Shown one piece after another: positions 8,266 to 11,983 of a stretch of DNA of 11,983 nucleotides (position 1 is its first letter; every line of letters begins with the position of its first letter). The translations under genes were made by a program, and so were the position numbers. The notes under the pieces were generated by a model. The model was given only the letters and a program-made list of their open reading frames with translations, was not told where the DNA came from and did not search any database. Location: assembly GCA_964486145.1 (NCBI GenBank), contig CAZAMT010000117.1, positions 1-11,983 on the forward strand, in the 5' to 3' direction. The stretch comes from CAZAMT01 sp964486145 (GTDB lineage Bacteria > Bacteroidota > Bacteroidia > Bacteroidales > JAAAOM01).

Positions 8266-8295
8266 CTTTGAATAGTTATTTATGTTTATTCAAAG
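8266..8295. repeat. Inverted repeat spanning the gmd stop codon
   Basis: The arms CTTTGAATA (8266-8274) and TATTCAAAG (8287-8295) are perfect 9-bp complements around a 12-base A/T-rich loop. One arm includes the last gmd codons and part of the TAA stop; the other lies in the gmd-fcl gap. In the minus-strand mRNA this can form a weak hairpin between the two genes. No T-run follows, so termination is unlikely; it could affect processing or the relative amounts of the two proteins. Confidence 0.5.
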
Positions 8296-9401
8296 TAATT
8301 CATGATTTTATATCCGCCATTTTTAAGATACTGGTCTTTTTGCATCAGTTTGATATCTGACACAATCATGTCTTTTATCAAAGCATCGAGGTCATATTTC
8401 GGTTCCCAGTTCAATTGAGTTTTTGCTTTTGTTGGATCACCAATCAGCAATTCAACCTCGGTAGGCCTGAAATAACGCGGATCTACTTCAAGAATTTCTT
8501 TACCTTTCTCAAGTTGATAATCAGGGTTATTACATGCTACCACGAATCCTTTTTCCTCTGCACCTTCACCTTTAAAATCAACTTCAATACCCACTTCAAG
8601 GAATGCCTTTCTGACAAATTCCCTGATTTCTGTGGTAATACCCGTAGCAATTACATAATCATCAGGTTTCTCCTGTTGCAAAATCAGGTACATGGCTTTT
8701 ACATAATCCTTGGCATGGCCCCAGTCGCGTTTAGCTGAAAGGTTACCAAGGAATATTTTCTCCTGCAAACCCAACGCAATCCGGGCAACAGCCCTGGTAA
8801 TTTTTCTTGTAACAAATGTTTCGCCGCGGATAGGCGATTCGTGATTGAATAAAATTCCGTTGCAGGTGTACATATCATATGCTTCACGGTAATTTACGGT
8901 TATCCAGTAGGCATACATTTTGGCTACAGCGTAAGGGCTTCGGGGATAAAACGGAGTTTTTTCCGATTGAGGTACTTCCTGCACAAGGCCATAAAGCTCA
9001 CTGGTTGATGCCTGGTATAGTTTTGTCTTTTTGGTAAGTCCCAGTATCCGCACTGCTTCGAGTAATCGCAATGTACCAATACCATCGGCGTTGGCCGTAT
9101 ATTCTGGTGTATCAAAACTTACCTTTACATGGCTCATGGCAGCAAGATTATAAATCTCATCAGGTTGTACTTCCTGTATGATCCTGATGAGGTTCGTTGA
9201 GTCCGTTAAATCCGCATAGTGAAGTACGAAGTTTCTGTTTTCCACATGTGGATCAAGGTACAGATGATCAATTCTATCAGTATTGAAAAGCGAACTTCTC
9301 CTTTTTGTCCCGTGAACAATGTAATCTTTCTTCAACAAGTACTCTGCCAGATAGGCACCGTCTTGTCCTGTTACTCCTGTTACCAAAGCAATTTTTGCCA
9401 T
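8286..9401 (-). CDS. gmd: GDP-mannose 4,6-dehydratase
   Basis: This enzyme catalyses NADP-dependent dehydration of GDP-D-mannose to GDP-4-keto-6-deoxy-D-mannose. That product is the entry to GDP-L-fucose and also to other 6-deoxy sugars such as rhamnose or perosamine forms. The 371 residues match the family. Motifs seen are GVTGQDG (9-15), the RRSS segment (34-37), the catalytic Thr133 and Glu135 in STSELYG, Tyr157-x3-Lys161 (YAVAK), the FNHESPIRGETFVTRK segment, and the KRDWGHAKDYV motif. The gene starts 5 bp after the wbpB-like stop and is followed 39 bp later by fcl. The pairing with fcl argues that the product goes to fucose. Confidence 0.97.
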   Translation of the reverse strand: MAKIALVTGVTGQDGAYLAEYLLKKDYIVHGTKRRSSLFNTDRIDHLYLDPHVENRNFVLHYADLTDSTNLIRIIQEVQPDEIYNLAAMSHVKVSFDTPEYTANADGIGTLRLLEAVRILGLTKKTKLYQASTSELYGLVQEVPQSEKTPFYPRSPYAVAKMYAYWITVNYREAYDMYTCNGILFNHESPIRGETFVTRKITRAVARIALGLQEKIFLGNLSAKRDWGHAKDYVKAMYLILQQEKPDDYVIATGITTEIREFVRKAFLEVGIEVDFKGEGAEEKGFVVACNNPDYQLEKGKEILEVDPRYFRPTEVELLIGDPTKAKTQLNWEPKYDLDALIKDMIVSDIKLMQKDQYLKNGGYKIMNYFE

Positions 9402-9406
9402 ATGTA

Positions 9407-10363
9407 TTATTTTAAGTTATTGCAATACGGATGATAATCTCCTTTAATTCCCACCGGATTTGTATTTCTGATATGGTGCACGATACCAATGGATTGCCGT
9501 GCATCGCTTAATCCAAAACCACCACCATCAAGTATGTTTTCATAAGACTTTGTATGTAAATCGGTGAATCCTTTGCTGAATTCAAATTCGTTATTATTAA
9601 TTTTCAATACGCGGTATGTGCGGATACCCTGTTCCCGCACGTGTGCCGGAATATCATCATAATCAAGGCTTAAAAACCATCGCACCCGTGCGTTTTTTAG
9701 TATTAACAAACCAGCAGCTTTATCCTTCTGATGGATATGCACGATGTTTTCCTGCACATCTCCAAATATCCAGCTCAGCATATCAAAAAAATGTACGCCG
9801 ATATTTGTAGCAATGCCACCTGACTTTTCGATATCGCCTTTCCAGGATACATGATACCATTTTCCCCGGCTGGTTATATAGGTAAGGTCGATATCATGAA
9901 TTTTGTCTTTTTGGTTTTCCATCCGTTTTTTCAAATCAATGATGGAAGGATGAAGACGCAATTGCAGGATATTATATATTTTGTTTTCGGATTCTTCCTC
10001 CAGTTCTTTCAGTGCATCAATGTTCCAGGGATTTAAAACAATGGGTTTTTCACAAATGGCATTGGCACCTACCCGGAGTGCAAACCTTACATGAGCGTCA
10101 TGAAGGTAATTGGGAGAACAAATGCTTACATAATCAATTTTGCTGCCTTTTCTTTTCAGTTTTTCAATATGCCGGTCAAACCTTTCAAATTCAACGAAAA
10201 AGTTACTTTCAGGGAAATAGCTGTCAATGATGCCCACACTGTCCTTAGGATCAAGGCTGGCGATTAGATGATTTCCTGTTTCTTTGATGGCTTTCAGATG
10301 CCTGACGGCAATGTAACCACCTACACCGATGAGGGCAAAATTTTGGTTGTTTTTTTCATTCAT
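9407..10363 (-). CDS. wbpB: UDP-N-acetyl-2-amino-2-deoxyglucuronate 3-dehydrogenase (WbpB/WlbA-like, Gfo/Idh/MocA family)
   Basis: This 318-residue oxidoreductase closely resembles WbpB/WlbA, which oxidises UDP-GlcNAcA at C3 to the 3-keto form during synthesis of UDP-2,3-diacetamido uronic acids. Features are an N-terminal Rossmann segment GVGGYIAVRHLKAIK (13-27), SICSPNYLH (80-88), the Gfo/Idh/MocA motif CEKP with Lys106, the LTYITSRGKWY segment (160-170), and ATNIGVHFFDML with His191. The conserved YITSRG and GFTDLHT segments set WbpB apart from generic sugar dehydrogenases, based on my recollection of that family. It lies 98 bp after the UDP-sugar 6-dehydrogenase and 5 bp before gmd. The aminotransferase (WbpE) and acetyltransferase (WbpD) that complete the route are not in the window. 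Confidence 0.87.
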   Translation of the reverse strand: MNEKNNQNFALIGVGGYIAVRHLKAIKETGNHLIASLDPKDSVGIIDSYFPESNFFVEFERFDRHIEKLKRKGSKIDYVSICSPNYLHDAHVRFALRVGANAICEKPIVLNPWNIDALKELEEESENKIYNILQLRLHPSIIDLKKRMENQKDKIHDIDLTYITSRGKWYHVSWKGDIEKSGGIATNIGVHFFDMLSWIFGDVQENIVHIHQKDKAAGLLILKNARVRWFLSLDYDDIPAHVREQGIRTYRVLKINNNEFEFSKGFTDLHTKSYENILDGGGFGLSDARQSIGIVHHIRNTNPVGIKGDYHPYCNNLK

Positions 10364-10461
10364 TTGATAACAAAATTAACAAATACCGGCAGTACATGCT
10401 TATTTAAAAGACCTTAATGCCTGATATTTTGATTATTTAATGGTTTCGTGCGATTAAAATT
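10364..10461. other. Intercistronic gap between the 6-dehydrogenase and the wbpB-like gene
   Basis: These 98 bp are the largest gap inside the operon and are AT-rich. A TAnnTTTG match lies at 10371-10378 on the minus strand, but it is only about 8 bp from the start codon and has no -33 box 19 bp upstream. I therefore do not call an internal promoter. No strong terminator hairpin is present, so read-through from the upstream gene is likely. Confidence 0.4.
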
Positions 10462-11751
10462 TTATAAACTAAGATAAGTGATTTCATTTATTTTGTTTTT
10501 AAATATTCCTTTCACATCAGCGAGAATGCCCTTTGGTGTGAGAATAGACTGAAAATACTTTTCATCCAGATTTACGTAGTCATCGTGCGAAACTGCAACT
10601 ATTACAGCATCGTACGGGGCATTTATATTTTCAGTTAATTCATATCCATATTCATTATAAACTTCCTTACTGTTGGCAAACGGATCAACAACTTCAACAG
10701 CAACGCCGTACGATTTAAGTTCATCAACAACATCCGATACTTTCGAATTTCGAATATCACTGACATTTTCTTTGAATGTTGTTCCCATAACAAGAACTTT
10801 TGATTTAATAATATTTTTCCCAGCGAAAATGAGTTTTTTCACCAGTTCACGGGCAAAATATCTTCCCATATCATCGTTCACGGAACGGCCAGCATTTATT
10901 ATTTGTGCTGTGTGGCCTAATTCCGCGGCTTTATATGTAAGGTAATAAGGGTCAACGCCAATGCAATGGCCGCCTACAAGACCGGGAGAAAACCGCAGGA
11001 AATTCCATTTTGTTCCTGCTGCCTCGAGCACTTCATAAGTGTTTATTCCAATCTTATTAAAAATAATGGATAGTTCATTCATCAAGGCGATGTTGACGTC
11101 CCGTTGCGTGTTTTCAATGATTTTTGCAGCTTCTGCAACTTTAATGGATGAGGCTTTATAAACACCTGCGCTTACAATTAGTTCATAGGTTTTAGAGATA
11201 ACATCCAGTGATTCTGGATCACAACCCGAAACAACTTTAACAATGGTTGCAAGCGTATGTTCTTTATCCCCGGGATTGATACGTTCGGGGGAATATCCGA
11301 TTTTAAAGTCAGTGACACTTTTTAATCCTGATAATTCTTCAAGAATTGGCAAACAATCTTCTTCCGTAGCACCGGGATAAACCGTGGATTCGTAAACAAC
11401 ATAGTCACCTTTTTTAATAACTTTCCCAAGCGTTTTGGTTGCTCCCAGCAGAGGGGTAAGATCAGGAAGATTATGGTTGTTGATGGGGGTTGGAACAGCT
11501 ACAATGTGAAAACTTGCCTGCACCAGGTCATCCGGGTTAGATGTAAAAAGTATATCGGTATTTTCAAAATCTGCTGCTTCAAGCTCATCACTGGGATCAA
11601 TGTTTTGCTTCATCATCTGAATCCGGTCATCATTGATGTCAAAACCTATGACGGATACTTTTTTGGCAAATTCAAGGGCAATCGGTAATCCTACATAGCC
11701 CAATCCAATAACGGATACTTTTTTCTTTTTATTGACAATGTCTTCAAACAT
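10462..11751 (-). CDS. UDP-N-acetylhexosamine 6-dehydrogenase (TviB/WbpO-like nucleotide sugar dehydrogenase)
   Basis: This NAD-dependent enzyme oxidises C6 of a UDP-HexNAc twice to give the uronic acid. Its 429 residues fit the UDP-glucose/GDP-mannose dehydrogenase family. It shows the Rossmann motif GLGYVGLP (16-23), VAVPTPI, the ESTVYPGATEE segment, YSPERINPGDKEH, the catalytic Lys210 and Asn214 in AAKIIENT, and the catalytic Cys263 in GGHCIGVDPYYL. The C-terminal domain begins with VLVMGTTFKENVSDIRNSK. The sequence resembles TviB, WbpO and CapL, which act on UDP-GlcNAc or UDP-GalNAc; the exact substrate cannot be told from sequence. A WbpB-like gene next to it favours UDP-GlcNAc to UDP-GlcNAcA. 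It is the first gene of the operon, with a plausible promoter about 30-60 bp upstream. Confidence 0.93.
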   Translation of the reverse strand: MFEDIVNKKKKVSVIGLGYVGLPIALEFAKKVSVIGFDINDDRIQMMKQNIDPSDELEAADFENTDILFTSNPDDLVQASFHIVAVPTPINNHNLPDLTPLLGATKTLGKVIKKGDYVVYESTVYPGATEEDCLPILEELSGLKSVTDFKIGYSPERINPGDKEHTLATIVKVVSGCDPESLDVISKTYELIVSAGVYKASSIKVAEAAKIIENTQRDVNIALMNELSIIFNKIGINTYEVLEAAGTKWNFLRFSPGLVGGHCIGVDPYYLTYKAAELGHTAQIINAGRSVNDDMGRYFARELVKKLIFAGKNIIKSKVLVMGTTFKENVSDIRNSKVSDVVDELKSYGVAVEVVDPFANSKEVYNEYGYELTENINAPYDAVIVAVSHDDYVNLDEKYFQSILTPKGILADVKGIFKNKINEITYLSL

Positions 11752-11782
11752 GCGAATAATGGTTTTTATAATTACAATTTTT

Positions 11783-11813
11783 CAAAAGTATGATTTAATA
11801 TAAAAAAGATAAA
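11783..11813 (-). promoter_or_regulatory. Probable Bacteroidota-type promoter for the polysaccharide precursor operon
   Basis: Read on the minus strand, TACTTTTG (11790-11783) fits the -7 consensus TAnnTTTG. A TTTA (11813-11810) sits 19 bp upstream, where the -33 TTTG is expected (one mismatch). A start point about 5-8 bp downstream would give a leader of roughly 25 bases before ATG 11751. The consensus is established for Bacteroides; its use here is inferred. Confidence 0.45.
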
Positions 11814-11849
11814 CGAATAATTACGAATTCTGGCATTATATGGATGAAA

Positions 11850-11875
11850 CTGTAATTTTGTTACCTGTAATTTTG
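11850..11875. repeat. Tandem direct repeat CTGTAATTTTG, 15-bp period
   Basis: The 11-mer CTGTAATTTTG occurs exactly at 11850-11860 and 11865-11875, about 100 bp upstream of the first operon gene. Each copy contains TAATTTTG, a match to the -7 box on the plus strand, but no TTTG lies 19 bp upstream of either. It could be a regulator binding site or a divergent promoter for a gene past the window edge. Confidence 0.4.
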
Positions 11876-11929
11876 AATATTAGAAAAAAAATCAATCAAC
11901 TTTGAAAAAAATATAATTAAAATTCAGCG

Positions 11930-11941
11930 TTTCATATGAAA
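11930..11941. repeat. 12-bp perfect palindrome TTTCATATGAAA
   Basis: The sequence at 11930-11941 is its own reverse complement. It is short and in AT-rich DNA, so chance is possible. Its place in the operon's upstream region makes a dimeric regulator site conceivable. Confidence 0.25.
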
Positions 11942-11983
11942 AAGATGAAAACAGAATAATCACGTTTCAGCATTCAAATTCAA

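Larger units (their letters stand above)
11752..11983. other. Operon upstream region: promoter, tandem repeat and palindrome, no gene
   Basis: This very AT-rich stretch of 232 bp lies before the first operon gene and runs to the window edge. It holds the promoter listed below, an 11-bp direct repeat (11850-11860 and 11865-11875) and a 12-bp palindrome (11930-11941). A short plus-strand frame starting at ATG 11936 stops after seven codons and is not a gene. It may be the shared control region of this operon and a gene beyond the window. Confidence 0.5.

Noticed and set aside
10371..10378. TAATTTTG as an internal promoter for the wbpB-like gene (minus strand)
   Set aside because: It is about 8 bp from the start codon and has no -33 box at the right distance, so chance in AT-rich DNA is more likely.

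Overview
The window most likely comes from a member of the Bacteroidota, probably free-living or environmental. This is inferred from four things: AT-rich DNA; A/T-rich leaders in place of Shine-Dalgarno sequences; a promoter upstream of the polysaccharide operon that fits the phylum's -33/-7 (TTTG / TAnnTTTG) pattern; and an Fcl enzyme of the longer form I recall from Bacteroides. A degenerate intergenic repeat built from CCCCTAAA/TTTAGGGG arms also fits. I cannot name a genus.

The left half (about 110-5960, + strand) is a two-component signalling pair. A very large cytoplasmic sensor kinase of 1724 residues has an N-terminal receiver domain, nine PAS domains joined by coiled coils, and a NarL/DegS-type histidine kinase end. 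A NarL/FixJ-type response regulator with a LuxR-like HTH follows 37 bp later. The kinase is probably a soluble integrator of several signals. The regulator is its likely partner and binds DNA, but its targets cannot be read from this window.

A gap of 338 bp (5961-6298) follows. It holds the degenerate hairpin repeat and no convincing gene. A tiny lipoprotein gene (6299-6502, +) comes next and ends 3 bp from the end of the convergent operon.

The right half (11751 down to 6506, - strand) is one apparent operon for activated polysaccharide precursors. In order of transcription it encodes a UDP-HexNAc 6-dehydrogenase (TviB/WbpO-like), a WbpB/WlbA-type 3-dehydrogenase, GDP-mannose 4,6-dehydratase (gmd), GDP-L-fucose synthase (fcl) and APS kinase (cysC). 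The first two can turn a UDP-HexNAc into its uronic acid and then the 3-keto form, on the way to a 2,3-diamino uronic acid. The next two make GDP-L-fucose from GDP-mannose. The last makes PAPS, the sulfate donor. Together they suggest a surface or exopolysaccharide containing fucose and (diamino-)uronic acid that may be sulfated. No glycosyltransferase, sulfotransferase, flippase or polymerase lies in the window, so the final product is inference.

I found no RNA genes, CRISPR arrays, insertion sequences or phage genes. The enzymes belong to known families. The points most worth a second look are the cysC linkage, the internal duplication in the kinase, and several small repeats.
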